64,000 nt of DNA from Peptococcaceae bacterium CEB3 (GCA_001029295.1 LDXJ01000060.1:220454-284453); one strand, 5' to 3'; numbered from the stretch's first letter, positions 36,407 to 47,715 are shown. Notes: generated by a model from the letters alone, not told the origin. Translations and numbers: made by a program.

Positions 36407-38218
36407 TCACAGCTGAGGTGAGGAGTCTTCCGTTTGCAACAGGGCTGCGAGAACCTCCGGCTGGGGTGTCACAAATAGAGTCCAATTCTGCTCATACACG
36501 ACCATTCCGGGTTTGGCAGAATTGGGCTTTTTGATTTGGCGGACATGGGTATAGTCGACCGGGACGAGTGACGAACCCCTGGCCTGGCTGAAATAAACGG
36601 CTAAAGCCGCGGCCTCTTCCAGGGTGGTATCGTCGGGGAACTCTTCCCCGCCGGTCAGGGGAATGAGAACGTGAGAGCCGGGAATGTTTTTGACGTGGAG
36701 CCAGAGGTCTCCGGGTTTGCCCCTTTTCAAGGTCAGCCAGTCATTTTGCCGGTTGTTTTTACCGACCCAAATCGGGCGGCCTTGGCTGGAACGAAAGGAG
36801 CGGGGTTTGATCTCCGGTCCGGTTTTTTTGTTGGCGCTTTTTTTCTTTCCTTCCCGGGTAAGGGCTTTGCCGGACAGATATTTTTGTTCGACGAGTTCGG
36901 TGTGGACCTCTTCCAGGTCAGCCGGACTTTCAGCTTGTTCAAGGCTGAGGAGGACGGATTCGAGATAGGAGAGATCGGCCAGGGCGGTTTGCCGCAAGGG
37001 TTCGGTTTTTTGCAGGGCCGCTTTGGCCTTGTTATACAGTTTGTAGTAGCGTTGGGCGTTATCAATGGCATTTAAAGCCGGATCGAGCGGGATGCGAACA
37101 AGGGGCTGCTCCTCTTCGTGATAATCTTCCACTTCGACTTCAGCCATTCCCGGCTGAACGCGGTAGACATTGGCGGTGAGCAGTTCGCCCCAAAGCCGGT
37201 ATTTAAAAGAAGTGCGGGCCGAGCCCAGGGTCTCTTCATAAATGCTCAGTTTTTTGCTCACGTGAGACCGAATTTCCCGTACGAGCTTAAGCAGGGATCC
37301 CCTCTGAGCGGCCAGAGCGTTTTGCCCCGAACGGGTTTCAAAGAAGCGGGCCACCGTCTCGTCCACGCTCGTAAGAACGGTAGAGGGGAGGCCCTCGTAC
37401 TGTTCATAGGGCACAAAGGTAAAAACCGCCGGGGTGTGGTCCCCCCGGAAGCGGTAATAGATCCGGGGGTCGGGGTGGGTCCCCTGCTTGCGACCCAAGC
37501 GGGTGTAAGTTTGGTAGAGACGGACTAAATCGATTTCTCCGCATTCGCCGAGGCGGGTTTTGCCATCCAGGCCGGAGGCGAGCACGATCTCCAGGGCAAG
37601 CTCGGGACCTAGGCCGTCAAAATGGGCGAGGAGAAGATCACTGAGCTTGCCTTCCAGATCGCCGGCCAAGAGCGTCTCTCGGAAGGTCTCCTCGTCGGTC
37701 GCGTCGATTTTTCCCTGGGAAGGGGGAAGCAGGTAGGGACGGCCGGGCAGGACTTCACGGTGGCGGCTCAGAGCGTGGGAATAGCGGCGGATGCCGTCGA
37801 GAATCTGGCCTGTCCCGGGGTCGACGAGCAAAAGATTGGAGTGCTTGCCCATGATCTCCAGGGTCAGGTGCAGGGTCGCTAAATCACCGTATTCATTATA
37901 ATTTTGGATACTCAACGTGACGATGCGCTCCAAACCCAACTGGCGAAGCTCCAGAATCTTGCCGCCTTCCAAGTGTTTGCGCAGGATCATGCAGAACATG
38001 GGCGGACTGGCGGGGTTTTTCTTGCTTCGCCCAGTCAGGTGAAGGCGGGCGCCCGTGGAGCCGGCGTTGAGCACGAGGCGCAGAGAGGTTCCCTGGCGGC
38101 GGAGAACGAGATGGATCTCATCTTTTTCCGGTTGCAAGATCTTATCGATGCGGGCTCCGACCAGCTGTGGAGCCAGTTCGGCCGTCAGGTAGGAAAGGGT
38201 AATTCCATCTAAAGCCAT
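36407..38218 (-). CDS. rqcH: RqcH, ribosome-associated quality control protein (NFACT / Rqc2 homolog)
   Basis: RqcH binds obstructed 50S subunits with peptidyl-tRNA and adds C-terminal alanine tails that mark the chain for degradation. The protein of about 603 residues has NFACT-N (MALDGITLSYLTAELAPQLVGARIDKI), helical and coiled-coil middle parts, and NFACT-R near residue 490-560 (GDLWLHVKNIPGSHVLIP). It was formerly annotated as fibronectin-binding protein A. The ATG at 38218 gives the family start. It is divergent from the ATPase gene, matching the yloA-yloB pair of B. subtilis apart from orientation. Confidence 0.95.
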   Translation of the reverse strand: MALDGITLSYLTAELAPQLVGARIDKILQPEKDEIHLVLRRQGTSLRLVLNAGSTGARLHLTGRSKKNPASPPMFCMILRKHLEGGKILELRQLGLERIVTLSIQNYNEYGDLATLHLTLEIMGKHSNLLLVDPGTGQILDGIRRYSHALSRHREVLPGRPYLLPPSQGKIDATDEETFRETLLAGDLEGKLSDLLLAHFDGLGPELALEIVLASGLDGKTRLGECGEIDLVRLYQTYTRLGRKQGTHPDPRIYYRFRGDHTPAVFTFVPYEQYEGLPSTVLTSVDETVARFFETRSGQNALAAQRGSLLKLVREIRSHVSKKLSIYEETLGSARTSFKYRLWGELLTANVYRVQPGMAEVEVEDYHEEEQPLVRIPLDPALNAIDNAQRYYKLYNKAKAALQKTEPLRQTALADLSYLESVLLSLEQAESPADLEEVHTELVEQKYLSGKALTREGKKKSANKKTGPEIKPRSFRSSQGRPIWVGKNNRQNDWLTLKRGKPGDLWLHVKNIPGSHVLIPLTGGEEFPDDTTLEEAAALAVYFSQARGSSLVPVDYTHVRQIKKPNSAKPGMVVYEQNWTLFVTPQPEVLAALLQTEDSSPQL

Positions 38219-38541
38219 GTTCAAAACTCCCTCAATCTTCTTATTGAACCTGGGTTCGCTCGAACCGCGGGTTCTCGAACCGTGGGTTTTGGGGACGGCT
38301 TCATTCTAGCGTATCGCGGGGTCAGTATCAAACGAACCGCCAAAACATCGGCGGCGATCTGTTTGTTGATTGCGGCGGGGGGGAATCCAAACGGGGGAGA
38401 ATTCAACCTGGGAAGAACCCTTACCCGGAGCCCGCTGAGCAAGGGACGAGAAGAAAGCCGGAGGGAGTGGACAGGGGGTATTTTTGTCCACCTTTGCGAA
38501 TATGGATTATCAGAAACGTTAAAGGGGAGGAAAGCGAGGGC
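38219..38541 (+). other. intergenic region between rqcH and the ATPase gene
   Basis: This divergent gap holds imperfect repeats of GAACCGCGGGTTCTCGAACC near 38250-38295 and a small hairpin TGGACAGGGGGTATTTTTGTCCA near 38468-38490. No gene is seen. The promoters of both flanking genes must lie here but none is clear. Confidence 0.4.
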
Positions 38542-41277
38542 ATGAAGCAGCAGGCATGGCATGTGTTACCCTGGTTGGATGTGGCAAAAATCCTCGACGT
38601 CCATCCGGGCAAAGGATTGAACATGAGAGAGGTCAACCGCAGGTTGGCGGAAATCGGGCAGAACGTTCTCAGCGAGAAGAAAGGATTGCACCCGGTTTTC
38701 CTGTTCTTGGGACAGTTCAAAGACTTTATGGTCATGGTGCTCTTGGCCGCGACTGTCGTTTCGGGGCTGTTGGGCGAGTTGGCGGACGCCGTCACGATTA
38801 TGGCCATTCTTATTATCAATGCCGTTCTGGGATTTATTCAGGAATACCGGGCGGAGCGCTCTATGGAGTCTTTGCGCTCCCTGACGGCCCCCGAGGCGCG
38901 TGTCCTGCGAGAGGGGCGTGAACAAAAGATTCCGGCGGCAGATCTGGTGCCCGGGGACATCGTGCTTCTCGAGGCGGGGGACCGGATTCCGGCCGATATG
39001 CGCTTCATCCAAGCGGTGAACCTGGAGATTGAAGAATCGGCGTTGACCGGAGAGTCGCACGCTGTGCGGAAGAATATCGCTCCTCTGGCCGATGATCTGA
39101 CGCCGATGGCTGATCGGAGAAATATGGGCTACATGGGCACCACAGTCGTCAACGGCCGGGGAGCCGGGGTGGTGGTGTCGACCGGGATGGATACAGAAAT
39201 GGGCATCATTGCCGGGATGATTCAGAGTGTCGAGGAAGAAGAGACTCCTCTGCAAAAGCGCCTGGCCCAGTTGGGCAAATGGCTGGTGATCATCAGTGTA
39301 GCCGTCTGCGCGGCCGTCGTCATCACGGGGATCTTGCGGGGTGAGGGGTTCTATAAGATGTTCTTTGCCGGAGTGTCCCTGGCGGTGGCAGCCATTCCCG
39401 AAGGACTGCCGGCCATCGTAACCGTAGCCCTTGCCATCGGCGTACAGCGGATGGTGAAACGCCAGGCGATCATCCGCAAGCTGCCGGCCGTGGAAACCTT
39501 GGGCTGTGCCACGGTCATTTGCTCGGATAAAACCGGCACTTTGACCAAAAACGAGATGACTGTGAGGCGGATTTATGCGGGCGGCCGGATGATCACGGTT
39601 TCCGGCCGGGGCTACGACCCGAAAGGGGAGTTTCAGGGTGCGGATCCGGAGCAGGAGCGCGAGCCTTTGCGGGAGGCCCTGAAAATTTCGGCCCTCTGCA
39701 ATAATGCCACCTTGACCAAAAAAGGGGTCCAAGTGGCGGGTTTGTTTCGCTCAACGACAAAAGATGCTCCCTGGGGGATCGAGGGAGATCCTACGGAAGG
39801 GGCCCTCCTAGTGGCGGCAGCTAAAGGGGGAATTTGGCGGGAAGTTCTGGAGCGCAAAGAGGAACGCTTGGCGGAGATTCCGTTTGACTCCGAACGCAAG
39901 CGCATGAGTGTGGTTTATCAGACAAAGAGAGGCAAACGGGCTCTGGTCAAAGGGGCCCCGGACACGATCCTGGGGCTCTGTCGGCGGGAGTTGACCGAAA
40001 AGGGGTCCGTGGCTCTGACAGACGAGCGCCGGCGGGAAATTATGCGGGCCAACGACAGCATGGCTCGCCAGGCCCTGAGAGTCCTGGCTTTGGCCGAGAG
40101 GGATGTGACCCAACCGTTGCCCCAGGAGGAGCTGGAACAAGACTTGACTCTTGTCGGGTTGATGGGCATGATCGATCCGCCTCGCTCCAGCGCCCGCAAA
40201 GCGATTCAGGTCTGCCGCCGGGCCGGGATTAAACCCGTCATGATCACGGGGGACCACCGCCTAACGGCCGAAGCGGTGGCTGAGGAACTCGGGATCCTAC
40301 GGGGGAAACGGGCGGGGATCTTGACCGGGGCCCAGATGGACAAGATGACAGACGGGGAACTGACCGAATCAGTGATGGACGTCGCCGTCTTCGCCAGGGT
40401 GACGCCGCGGGATAAACTGCGCATCGTCAGGGCTCTGAAAAAGCGCGGCCAGATCGTAGCGATGACCGGGGATGGGGTGAATGACGCACCGGCCGTGAAA
40501 GAAGCGGATATCGGGGTATCAATGGGCAAAACCGGCACAGATGTAACAAAGGAAGCCTCCGCCATGGTCCTGGGGGATGATAATTTTGCCACGATCGTCG
40601 CGGCGGTGGAAGAAGGGCGGGGCATCTATGACAATATCCGCAAATTCATCCGTTATTTATTGGCCTGCAATTTGGGGGAAGTCCTGACCATGTTTGTGGC
40701 TACTCTGGTGGGACTGCCTCTGCCCCTGCTGCCCATTCAAATCTTGTGGGTCAACCTGGTCACAGACGGACTGCCGGCCATGGCCCTGGGCGTGGACGGG
40801 GCGGATCCGGACGTCATGGAACGACCGCCCCGCGCTCCTGGGGAAAGCATTTTCGCCAGGGGTTTGGCCCGCAAAATCGGCGTGCGGGGAACTCTGATCG
40901 GGCTCGGCACTTTGGTGGTCTTTGTCGCCGCCCTCTTCTTGGGGAGCGACATGTTGGCGGCGCGGACGATGGCCTTTTCCACCCTGGTCTTTTCCCAGCT
41001 CTTTCATGTCTTTGACTGCAAATCCGAAGACAGAGGGATTTTTGAAGTGGGGATTTTTTCGAATCCTTATCTCGTCGGGGCGGTGACCGTGTCGACTTTG
41101 ATGCAGCTCAGCGTCGTTTATCTCGCGCCAATGCAAGCCATCTTTAAGACGGCCGCTTTGCTCGGGTGGCAGTGGGGTCTTATTCTGGCGGTGGCCGGGG
41201 GACCCTCGCTTCTCATCGGGGTCTATCGCTTACTAAGGAACACCTGGTTGGGCAGAGCGGCGGGGCAGAAAGTATAA
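38542..41277 (+). CDS. calcium-transporting P-type ATPase (type IIA, YloB-like)
   Basis: The 911-residue protein pumps divalent cations, most likely Ca2+, across the cell membrane. Seen are an N-terminal cation-ATPase domain, [12 protein letters not shown] in the actuator domain, the M4 site PEGLPAIV, the phosphorylation motif CSDKTGTLT with Asp329, the nucleotide-domain KGAPD, and the hinge [18 protein letters not shown]. The six C-terminal membrane segments are intact. The ATG at 38542 follows AAAGGGGAGGAAAG. B. subtilis yloB lies in the same neighbourhood and is a sporulation-linked Ca2+ ATPase. Confidence 0.93.
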   Translation: MKQQAWHVLPWLDVAKILDVHPGKGLNMREVNRRLAEIGQNVLSEKKGLHPVFLFLGQFKDFMVMVLLAATVVSGLLGELADAVTIMAILIINAVLGFIQEYRAERSMESLRSLTAPEARVLREGREQKIPAADLVPGDIVLLEAGDRIPADMRFIQAVNLEIEESALTGESHAVRKNIAPLADDLTPMADRRNMGYMGTTVVNGRGAGVVVSTGMDTEMGIIAGMIQSVEEEETPLQKRLAQLGKWLVIISVAVCAAVVITGILRGEGFYKMFFAGVSLAVAAIPEGLPAIVTVALAIGVQRMVKRQAIIRKLPAVETLGCATVICSDKTGTLTKNEMTVRRIYAGGRMITVSGRGYDPKGEFQGADPEQEREPLREALKISALCNNATLTKKGVQVAGLFRSTTKDAPWGIEGDPTEGALLVAAAKGGIWREVLERKEERLAEIPFDSERKRMSVVYQTKRGKRALVKGAPDTILGLCRRELTEKGSVALTDERRREIMRANDSMARQALRVLALAERDVTQPLPQEELEQDLTLVGLMGMIDPPRSSARKAIQVCRRAGIKPVMITGDHRLTAEAVAEELGILRGKRAGILTGAQMDKMTDGELTESVMDVAVFARVTPRDKLRIVRALKKRGQIVAMTGDGVNDAPAVKEADIGVSMGKTGTDVTKEASAMVLGDDNFATIVAAVEEGRGIYDNIRKFIRYLLACNLGEVLTMFVATLVGLPLPLLPIQILWVNLVTDGLPAMALGVDGADPDVMERPPRAPGESIFARGLARKIGVRGTLIGLGTLVVFVAALFLGSDMLAARTMAFSTLVFSQLFHVFDCKSEDRGIFEVGIFSNPYLVGAVTVSTLMQLSVVYLAPMQAIFKTAALLGWQWGLILAVAGGPSLLIGVYRLLRNTWLGRAAGQKV

Positions 41278-41914
41278 CGCGGGCCCGGTACCGAACAGAG
41301 GGCAATATTGAGGAACCAGGGTTGCTTGGTTACGGAAACGTAGCGGGTCCGGTACACAACAGAAGGGTCGGGTAGCCTGAATGCCTGAGGTTCGCGAAAT
41401 CTAATAGGGGACGGGTGGAACGCAAATATTCCGTGCACCGCGTTCGGGTGATTCGAGCGATTCCACCTGTTGACCTTGTGAGTGTTTTCGTAGTATTCTT
41501 AACCTGGCGTGAGGTGTAGCGTGATGAGTCTGGGCGGATGGCGGAGCTATTGACGGAGCCATCCGGTCCTCCAACGTCGGACGACAGGCGGAATATATCA
41601 AGGGTAATAGGTCGGTGTCCCACGAGGGGCGCCTTTAACTCGCCGAGATGCGGGGAACGCTCCGAGCCACCGGGAAAGCGGGAACTGTTCCGGAGCCGCC
41701 GGGAAGGTGGGGGCTGTTCCGGAGCCGCCGGGAAGGCGGGGGCTGTTCCGAGGCGACCGAGAAGCGGGAACGTTCCGGAGCCGCCGGGAAAGCGGGGGCT
41801 GTTCGGGAGCCACCGGGAAAGTGGGGGCTGTTCCGGAGCCGCCGGGAAGGCGGGGCTGTTCCGAGGCCACCGGAAAGGCGGGGACCGTCCCAAAGAGTGG
41901 GGAAGTGATAACTC
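41278..41914 (+). repeat. 637-bp gap with a 29-bp GC-rich tandem repeat before dapF
   Basis: From about 41651 to 41895 some eight copies of a 29-bp unit (GGAGCCGCCGGGAAGGCGGG then GGCTGTTCC) run head to tail. The last copies abut the dapF ribosome site (GGGGAAGTG). Between 41278 and 41650 there are weaker duplications (CGGGTCCGGTAC, GGGCCCGGTAC) and no gene. Frames open across the repeat are artefacts of its composition. Confidence 0.8.
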
Positions 41915-42874
41915 GTGGAGTTTGTAAAAATGCACGGCCTGGGTAATGATTTTGTCCTTCTGGATTATTTTTTGACTGAGCCCGAAAGTGACAGGGACAG
42001 CGAGTATGAGAATCTAGCCCGCAAGCTTTGTCATCGTCAATTCGGTGTCGGAGGGGACGGGCTCCTGGTCGTTCTGCCGTCGGAGAGAGCGGATGCGCGG
42101 ATGCGGATTTTTAACCCGGACGGCTCCGAGCCCGAAATGTGCGGGAACGGTATCCGCTGTCTGGCGCGCTACGTCTATGAGCGCGGTTATGTAAGGCATA
42201 ACCCGGTTCGGGTGGAGACTCTGGCCGGTATCCTCAGTCTCGGGATCAAGCTGGCGCAAAATAATAGTGAAGTAGAAAGCGCCAAAGCGCAAAGTACAAA
42301 GGTAGAAGACGCCAAAGCACAAAGCACCAAAGCAGAAAATACCAAAGTGGAAAGCATCAAAGAAAAAAACGCCAAAGTAGAAAGCATCAGGGTGGATATG
42401 GGTGAGCCGATTCTCGACCCCGAGTTCATACCGGTGCGGTCCGCGGGCAAACGGGCCATTGGAGAGAGCCTGGAAGCAGAAGGGCGGGAATTCCGCTTTA
42501 CGGCCGTGTCCATGGGTAATCCGCACTGTGTAATCTTTGGTGAAGACCTGTCAGAGAAGGATTTTTACCATTACGGACCTCTTCTCGAAAAACATCCGCT
42601 CTTTCCCCGCAAGACGAATGTGGAATTCATTACGGTACACTCCAGGCGGGAAATGACTATGAGGGTTTGGGAACGCGGCGCGGGCCCGACCTTGGCTTGC
42701 GGCACCGGAGCTTCGGCCTCGGCCGTGGCCGCCGTGTTGAATGATCTCATTGACCGGGAAGTGACCGTCCACTTGCCCGGGGGCGATCTGCTGATTGAAT
42801 GGGCCGACGATAATCACGTTTACATGACCGGTCCGGCCGCTTATGCTTTCCGGGGGGTCTGGCTCGGAGATTGA
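41915..42874 (+). CDS. dapF: diaminopimelate epimerase with repeat insertion
   Basis: DapF interconverts LL- and meso-diaminopimelate for lysine and peptidoglycan. The 319-residue protein has the two catalytic-Cys blocks PEMCGNGIRCLARY and LACGTGASASAV, plus the start EFVKMHGLGNDF. It is about 40 residues longer than usual because of an insertion at about residues 112-158 made of near-repeats of SAKAQSTKVE / NTKVESIKE, encoded by 15-21-bp repeats. The insertion falls between the two halves of the first domain, so activity may survive. The start is GTG at 41915. Confidence 0.93.
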   Translation: MEFVKMHGLGNDFVLLDYFLTEPESDRDSEYENLARKLCHRQFGVGGDGLLVVLPSERADARMRIFNPDGSEPEMCGNGIRCLARYVYERGYVRHNPVRVETLAGILSLGIKLAQNNSEVESAKAQSTKVEDAKAQSTKAENTKVESIKEKNAKVESIRVDMGEPILDPEFIPVRSAGKRAIGESLEAEGREFRFTAVSMGNPHCVIFGEDLSEKDFYHYGPLLEKHPLFPRKTNVEFITVHSRREMTMRVWERGAGPTLACGTGASASAVAAVLNDLIDREVTVHLPGGDLLIEWADDNHVYMTGPAAYAFRGVWLGD

Positions 42875-42924
42875 AATCCCCGGAAGTAGCCGGGAATCCT
42901 CTGACTTCAGTCAGGGGAGGGTCG
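42873..42924 (+). mobile_element. IS200/IS605 right-end-like two-hairpin element, copy 2
   Basis: CCCCGG-AAGTAG-CCGGG is followed by CCTCTGAC-TTCA-GTCAGGGGAGGGTC. It aligns along its whole length with 1601-1652 (shared CCTCTGACTTC, GTCAGGG and AGGGTC). It begins at the end of dapF, so it may now serve as that gene's 3' hairpin. No transposase is present. Confidence 0.4.
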
Positions 42925-43000
42925 GGTGATTCGGATCAAGCCGAACATCGAGACGTTGGGTCAGCGGGGAACGAGGGGTTCCCCGTTCTTTCGTGCTCCC

Positions 43001-43048
43001 TGTTGGTTCGGGACCAAGAGGCCGCAGGTTCGAATCCGTTCTCGTCCT
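43001..43048 (+). pseudogene. 3' half of a tRNA-Pro (CGG)-like sequence
   Basis: TTGG-TTCGGGA-CCAA forms an anticodon arm with anticodon CGG. GAGG follows, then CCGCAGGTTCGAATCC, which fits the variable loop and T-arm of tRNA-Pro. The T-stem has mismatches and no D-arm or 5' acceptor strand is found upstream, where a GGGGAAC/GTTCCCC hairpin lies instead (42967-42985). It is best read as a tRNA remnant, perhaps an old integration site. Confidence 0.4.
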
Positions 43049-43152
43049 CCTTGTGCTCCTCGGACGAAGCTCATGTATAGATTGGCATCCGGCTGCGCAA
43101 GACATAGATCAAAGGAGACTATAGATAGAAAAAAAATAAAGGAGAGGATTAG

Positions 43153-44031
43153 ATGGCAGTCAGCATGACGGGGTTTGGTCGGGGAGAGGCCAACGGCCGG
43201 GGTTATCGGGTTACAGTGGAACTGAAGTCGGTCAATCACCGCTTCCTGGAGGTGGTGGCCAGGCTGCCTCGGCCGTATGGCGGCTTGGAGGACCGGGTGA
43301 GGAAGGTGATTCAGGCAAGCGTCCGACGCGGGCGGATTGAAGTGTATATTAATACGGTGGAAACGGAAGAAAGAAAGAGATTGGTTAAGGTTGACAAAGA
43401 ATTAGCGCTGTCGTATGATAAAACACTGAAGGAACTCGCGTCAACGCTTCAAACGTCTTATGACACAGACATCTACCGTTTGGCGGTCTTGCCTGAAGTC
43501 CTTGAGGTGGAAGAACCTGAGGTGGATTTGGAGGCGGTCTGGCAAGTATGGGCAGGGGCCTTAGAGCAAGCCTTGGACCGTTTTAACGAGATGCGTCGCG
43601 CGGAGGGTGTCAAACTGGCCCAGGATATGCAAAAGCGGCTCGAGGGGATCGGAGAGGACCTCGGCCTGATCGAGGGGCGTGCCGAGACCCTGCCGGCTGA
43701 GTACCGGGAGAAACTTAAGGAAAGGATTCAGATCTTGTTGGCGGAGACGGTGGTGGATGAGGCCCGTCTGCTCAACGAGGCGGCCTTCTTTGCGGACAAG
43801 GTTTCTATTACAGAAGAACTGGTCCGCTTGCGCAGTCATATCATGCAGAGTGGGAGCGCTTTGCAGGCGGCCGAGCCCAGCGGACGCAAGCTCGACTTTT
43901 TACTGCAGGAGATGAATCGCGAGATTAACACCATCGGTTCAAAGGCCAATGATTTGGCTGTCGCCGAGGCTGTGATCCGGGTTAAGAGCGAGTTGGAGAA
44001 AATCCGGGAACAAGTGCAGAATATCGAATAA
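43153..44031 (+). CDS. yicC: YicC/YloC-family protein
   Basis: The 292-residue protein has the family start [12 protein letters not shown] and the C-terminal [39 protein letters not shown]. YicC homologues are reported to be endoribonucleases involved in small-RNA turnover. It is the first gene of a tight run yicC-remA-gmk-rpoZ-coaBC-metK, the same order as in B. subtilis up to coaBC. AAAGGAGAGG precedes the ATG. Confidence 0.93.
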   Translation: MAVSMTGFGRGEANGRGYRVTVELKSVNHRFLEVVARLPRPYGGLEDRVRKVIQASVRRGRIEVYINTVETEERKRLVKVDKELALSYDKTLKELASTLQTSYDTDIYRLAVLPEVLEVEEPEVDLEAVWQVWAGALEQALDRFNEMRRAEGVKLAQDMQKRLEGIGEDLGLIEGRAETLPAEYREKLKERIQILLAETVVDEARLLNEAAFFADKVSITEELVRLRSHIMQSGSALQAAEPSGRKLDFLLQEMNREINTIGSKANDLAVAEAVIRVKSELEKIREQVQNIE

Positions 44032-44053
44032 TATACATATTGGAGGGTTCAGG

Positions 44054-44329
44054 TTGGATATCAGATTAATTAACATCGGCTTCGGTAATATCGTTTCGGC
44101 AAACCGCATCATTACAATCGTCAGCCCGGAATCAGCCCCGATCAAGCGCATCATTCAAGAGGCCAGAGACGGAGGGATGCTGATCGACGCCACTTACGGC
44201 CGGAGGACCCGCGCCGTGATCATTTGCGACAGCCATCATGTCATCCTCTCGGCGGTTCAGCCCGAAACAGTGGCCCATCGGCTCTCCGCCAGAGACTCCG
44301 GCGCGCATGCGGAAGATCCCGCTGATTAA
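44054..44329 (+). CDS. remA: RemA-family DNA-binding regulator (DUF370)
   Basis: The 91-residue protein begins [31 protein letters not shown] and has [38 protein letters not shown], typical of RemA. In B. subtilis RemA activates matrix and osmoprotection genes. The start is TTG at 44054 after GGAGGGTTCAGG. Its 3' end overlaps the likely start of gmk. Confidence 0.92.
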   Translation: MDIRLINIGFGNIVSANRIITIVSPESAPIKRIIQEARDGGMLIDATYGRRTRAVIICDSHHVILSAVQPETVAHRLSARDSGAHAEDPAD

Positions 44330-44948
44330 GGTGAGCGGGGTGGAGAAAAGCAACGGTTTGCTCATTGTTCTTTCCGGTCCGTCCGGTGCCGGCAAGGGGA
44401 CACTTTGTCAGGAACTTCTGCGCCAGTTTCCTGACGTGGTGTACTCTGTCTCGGCGACCAGCCGTGCGGCGCGCCCCGGGGAAATGGAAGGAGTTCATTA
44501 TTTTTTTCGGTCGAGGGACGAATTCCGGCTCATGGTGGAGCGGGACGAACTCTTGGAGTGGGCTGAGTTTTGCGGCAACTATTACGGTACGCCGCGTTTT
44601 GCCGTTGAGCAGTCTCTGCAAGCGGGCCGGGATGTAATTCTGGAAATCGAGATTCAAGGAGCACTTCAGGTCAAAAAGCGCTTTCCTCAAGGGGTGTTTA
44701 TCTTTGTTGTGCCCCCGTCTTTGGACGTGTTGGCAGAACGGATTCACAAGCGCGGGACCGAAGCCGAGGAAGTCATCCGCAAACGCCTGGACACTGCCGT
44801 ACATGAGTTGGAATACGTTTCAGAGTATGACTATGTGGTTGAAAACGACGAAATTCTTACGGCCGTGGAAAAACTGCACAGCATATTGGTCGCGGAAAAA
44901 TGCCGGGTTAAGAGGAGACCGTTTTTCTTTAAGGGGGCAGTTTCATGA
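44307..44948 (+). CDS. gmk: guanylate kinase
   Basis: Gmk phosphorylates GMP to GDP. The protein (about 213 residues from the ATG at 44307) has the P-loop [12 protein letters not shown], the GMP-binding [16 protein letters not shown] and [18 protein letters not shown]. The start is uncertain: the GTG at 44340, with AAGGTGAG upstream, would give the usual length of about 202. It overlaps remA if the ATG is used and overlaps rpoZ by 4 bp. Confidence 0.95.
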   Translation: MRKIPLIKVSGVEKSNGLLIVLSGPSGAGKGTLCQELLRQFPDVVYSVSATSRAARPGEMEGVHYFFRSRDEFRLMVERDELLEWAEFCGNYYGTPRFAVEQSLQAGRDVILEIEIQGALQVKKRFPQGVFIFVVPPSLDVLAERIHKRGTEAEEVIRKRLDTAVHELEYVSEYDYVVENDEILTAVEKLHSILVAEKCRVKRRPFFFKGAVS

Positions 44949-45151
44949 AACAACCTTCCTTGGATATTTTGATGCAAAAGGTCGACAGTAAATATTCTCT
45001 AGTCGTGGCGGCGGCCAAGCGGGCCCGTATGTTGATGGAGAATCCGGAACAAGAGGAACTGGCCAAGGGCGTTAAAGCGGTGAGTGTGGCTCTGGAAGAA
45101 ATTGCGGAGGGAAAGCTGATTTTGGAGAACCCTCGTGAAGAGGTTAAATAA
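44945..45151 (+). CDS. rpoZ: RNA polymerase omega subunit
   Basis: The 68-residue protein has [27 protein letters not shown] and a C-terminal acidic helix, as in the omega subunit that aids RNA polymerase assembly. It overlaps gmk by 4 bp (ATGA) and coaBC by 1 bp. Confidence 0.95.
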   Translation: MKQPSLDILMQKVDSKYSLVVAAAKRARMLMENPEQEELAKGVKAVSVALEEIAEGKLILENPREEVK

Positions 45152-46359
45152 TGCTAGAAGGCAAGAAAATTCTCGTGGGTATTACCGGCGGCATCGCCGC
45201 CTATAAGACAGCCGAAGTGGTAAGCCGCCTGCGCAAACTGGGCGCGGACGTGCACGTGGCCATGACGGATTCCGCGGTCCGCTTCATCACTCCGGTCACC
45301 CTCCGCAGTCTGTCGGGCAATCCCGTCCATCTCGACCTCTACGCGGAACCGGCCTTGGGCACGGTTGAACATGTGGCTCTGGCGGAATTGGCCGACGCGG
45401 CTTTGATCGCCCCGGCCACAGCGAACTTTTTGGCGAAAATGACGATTGGCCTGGCGGATGATTTTCTCTCCACCGTGATCCTGGCGACTAAGGCGCCGCT
45501 CTTCGTCGCCCCGGCCATGAATCATGTCATGTTCCACAGCCCGGCCACCCAGGACAACCTTCGTCTCTTGGGCGAACGCGGGGTGAGGGTCATCGGCCCG
45601 GCCAGCGGTTTTCAGGCTTGCGGCAGCGAGGGAGACGGGCGGATGAGCGAACCGGAGGAAATCGTTCGCTTCTTGGAGCGCTTTTTCGCCCAACAGGGGC
45701 TCTTAAGCGGAAGAAGGGCGATTGTTACGGCCGGCGGAACTCAGGAACCCATCGATCCTGTGCGTTATCTCACGAACCGCAGCTCCGGTCGGATGGGTTA
45801 CGCTGTGGCCGAAGCTATGCAAGAAGCGGGTGCTAAGACGATTTTGGTCAGCGCTCCCACGGCCCTCTCACCGCCTGCGGGTGTCGAAACCGTTCAGGTA
45901 TCCACGGCTCTGAAGATGCGGGAAGCGGTTTTGGATCTCTATGCTGAGACTGACATCGTGGTCATGGCGGCGGCGGTGGCGGATTACCGGCCGGCGCAAG
46001 AAGCCTGGCAGAAGATCAAAAAGACCGAAGCCAATTTGCGGCTGGAGCTCGTGCCCAACCCCGATATCCTGGCGGAACTGGGTCAGAAGAAGAAAAAACA
46101 GATTCTGGTCGGTTTTGCGGCCGAAACGGAGAACCTCATTGCTTTCGCCAGGGAAAAAATGCAGCGCAAAAACCTGGACATGCTGGTCGCTAATGACGTG
46201 ACCCGGCCCGGGGCAGGGTTCGGCAGCCCGACGAATATTGTCAGTTTCCTCTTTCCCGACGGAAGGAGAGAAGATCTGCCTAAGATGAATAAACTCGAGG
46301 TTGCGCGCCGACTCGTTCAAGAGATCGAAGCTTTACTCGGGCTGGAAACGAAGGAGTGA
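45151..46359 (+). CDS. coaBC: phosphopantothenoylcysteine synthetase/decarboxylase
   Basis: CoaBC performs two steps of coenzyme A synthesis. The 402-residue protein has an N-terminal flavoprotein decarboxylase ([40 protein letters not shown] with the catalytic Cys) and a C-terminal synthetase ([27 protein letters not shown]). It lies in the yicC-to-metK run, matching B. subtilis order. Confidence 0.97.
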   Translation: MLEGKKILVGITGGIAAYKTAEVVSRLRKLGADVHVAMTDSAVRFITPVTLRSLSGNPVHLDLYAEPALGTVEHVALAELADAALIAPATANFLAKMTIGLADDFLSTVILATKAPLFVAPAMNHVMFHSPATQDNLRLLGERGVRVIGPASGFQACGSEGDGRMSEPEEIVRFLERFFAQQGLLSGRRAIVTAGGTQEPIDPVRYLTNRSSGRMGYAVAEAMQEAGAKTILVSAPTALSPPAGVETVQVSTALKMREAVLDLYAETDIVVMAAAVADYRPAQEAWQKIKKTEANLRLELVPNPDILAELGQKKKKQILVGFAAETENLIAFAREKMQRKNLDMLVANDVTRPGAGFGSPTNIVSFLFPDGRREDLPKMNKLEVARRLVQEIEALLGLETKE

Positions 46360-46363
46360 GGAC

Positions 46364-47554
46364 ATGGTAAAGAGGCTTTTTACTTCGGAATCGGTGACTG
46401 AGGGGCATCCGGACAAAATTTGCGACCAGATATCGGACGCGATTCTCGATGCGATTTTTGCCAAAGATCCCGAAGCCAGGGTGGCCTGTGAGACCGCGGT
46501 GACGACCGGCCTGGTCTTGGTGAGCGGGGAGATCACGACCCATTGTTATGTGGATATTCCGCATATTGTCAGAGACACGATCCGGGAGATCGGCTACACC
46601 CGGGCTAAGTTTGGCTTTGACGCCGATACCTGCGCGGTTCTGACTTCCATCGGGGAACAATCCGCGGACATCGCCTTGGGTGTGGATAAAGCCCTGGAAG
46701 CGAAGACCGGGGAAATGTCAGACGGCGAGATCGAGGCCATCGGGGCGGGTGACCAGGGCATGATGTTCGGCTATGCCACGAATGAAACGGACAGCTACAT
46801 GCCGCTGCCGATTGACTTGGCTCATCGCTTGGCCCGCCGCCTGTCCGAGGTGCGCAAATCCGACCTCTTGGATTACCTGCGCCCGGACGGGAAGACCCAG
46901 GTGACAGTCGAATATCAGGATAACAAACCGGCGCGGGTGGACACTATCGTCATCTCCACTCAGCATCATCCGCAAATTGCCCAGGAGCAGATCCGGCGCG
47001 ACCTCTTGGAGCACGTGATCTTTCCGACCGTGCCGGCGGAACTGCTGGACGAGCACACGAAATACTTTATCAATCCCACCGGCCGCTTCGTGATCGGAGG
47101 GCCCCAGGGAGACGCGGGGCTGACTGGACGGAAAATCATCGTGGACACCTATGGCGGCATGGCCCGGCATGGCGGCGGGGCCTTTTCGGGCAAGGATCCG
47201 ACAAAGGTAGACCGTTCGGCCGCTTACGCCGCCCGCTATGTGGCGAAAAATGTCGTGGCCGCCGGCTTGGCGGAACGCTGCGAGATCCAGCTCGCCTATG
47301 CCATCGGCGTGGCCCGTCCGGTCTCGGTCTCGGTCGAGACCTTTGGCACGGGCAGGATCCCGGATGAGAAAATCGGCCAACTGGTCAAGGCCAACTTTGA
47401 CCTGCGCCCGGCCGGAATCATCAAGAGCCTAAACCTGCGTCGCCCCATCTACCGCCAGACGGCCGCCTACGGCCACTTCGGCCGCACCGACCTCGACCTG
47501 CCCTGGGAGATGACGGACAAGGCGGAGGCTCTGAAGGAGCAGGCGGGGTTGTAA
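46364..47554 (+). CDS. metK: S-adenosylmethionine synthetase
   Basis: MetK makes S-adenosylmethionine from ATP and methionine. The 396-residue protein has [32 protein letters not shown] and [19 protein letters not shown]. The ATG at 46364 follows AAGGAGTGAGG and gives the family start; the longer in-frame opening lies inside coaBC. No SAM riboswitch is visible, as expected for a gene four bases after coaBC. Confidence 0.97.
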   Translation: MVKRLFTSESVTEGHPDKICDQISDAILDAIFAKDPEARVACETAVTTGLVLVSGEITTHCYVDIPHIVRDTIREIGYTRAKFGFDADTCAVLTSIGEQSADIALGVDKALEAKTGEMSDGEIEAIGAGDQGMMFGYATNETDSYMPLPIDLAHRLARRLSEVRKSDLLDYLRPDGKTQVTVEYQDNKPARVDTIVISTQHHPQIAQEQIRRDLLEHVIFPTVPAELLDEHTKYFINPTGRFVIGGPQGDAGLTGRKIIVDTYGGMARHGGGAFSGKDPTKVDRSAAYAARYVAKNVVAAGLAERCEIQLAYAIGVARPVSVSVETFGTGRIPDEKIGQLVKANFDLRPAGIIKSLNLRRPIYRQTAAYGHFGRTDLDLPWEMTDKAEALKEQAGL

Positions 47555-47672
47555 AGAAGCAAGGCCATGTTCCTTGACTATGATGTCAAAATAGAGTTCC
47601 GATGGCACTGTGGGCTAGAACATCCCGGTAGCACAACTCACAGCCGTCAATGGGCGGCCTATAGGGGTTACG

Positions 47673-47715
47673 AAGCAAAAGTAGCTCTCGCTTGCTGGGC
47701 GGGCTACTTTTGCTT
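47673..47715 (+). terminator. 13-bp perfect hairpin downstream of metK
   Basis: AAGCAAAAGTAGC (47673-47685) and GCTACTTTTGCTT (47703-47715) pair perfectly. The T-rich arm lets it terminate in either direction; the following tail is only TATG. Confidence 0.6.

Noticed and set aside
41538..41946. Overlapping glycine/arginine/proline-rich frames on both strands before dapF
   Set aside because: They arise from the 29-bp GC-rich tandem repeat and have no family features.
43001..43048. A functional tRNA-Pro gene
   Set aside because: The 5' acceptor and D-arm are missing and the T-stem is mismatched.
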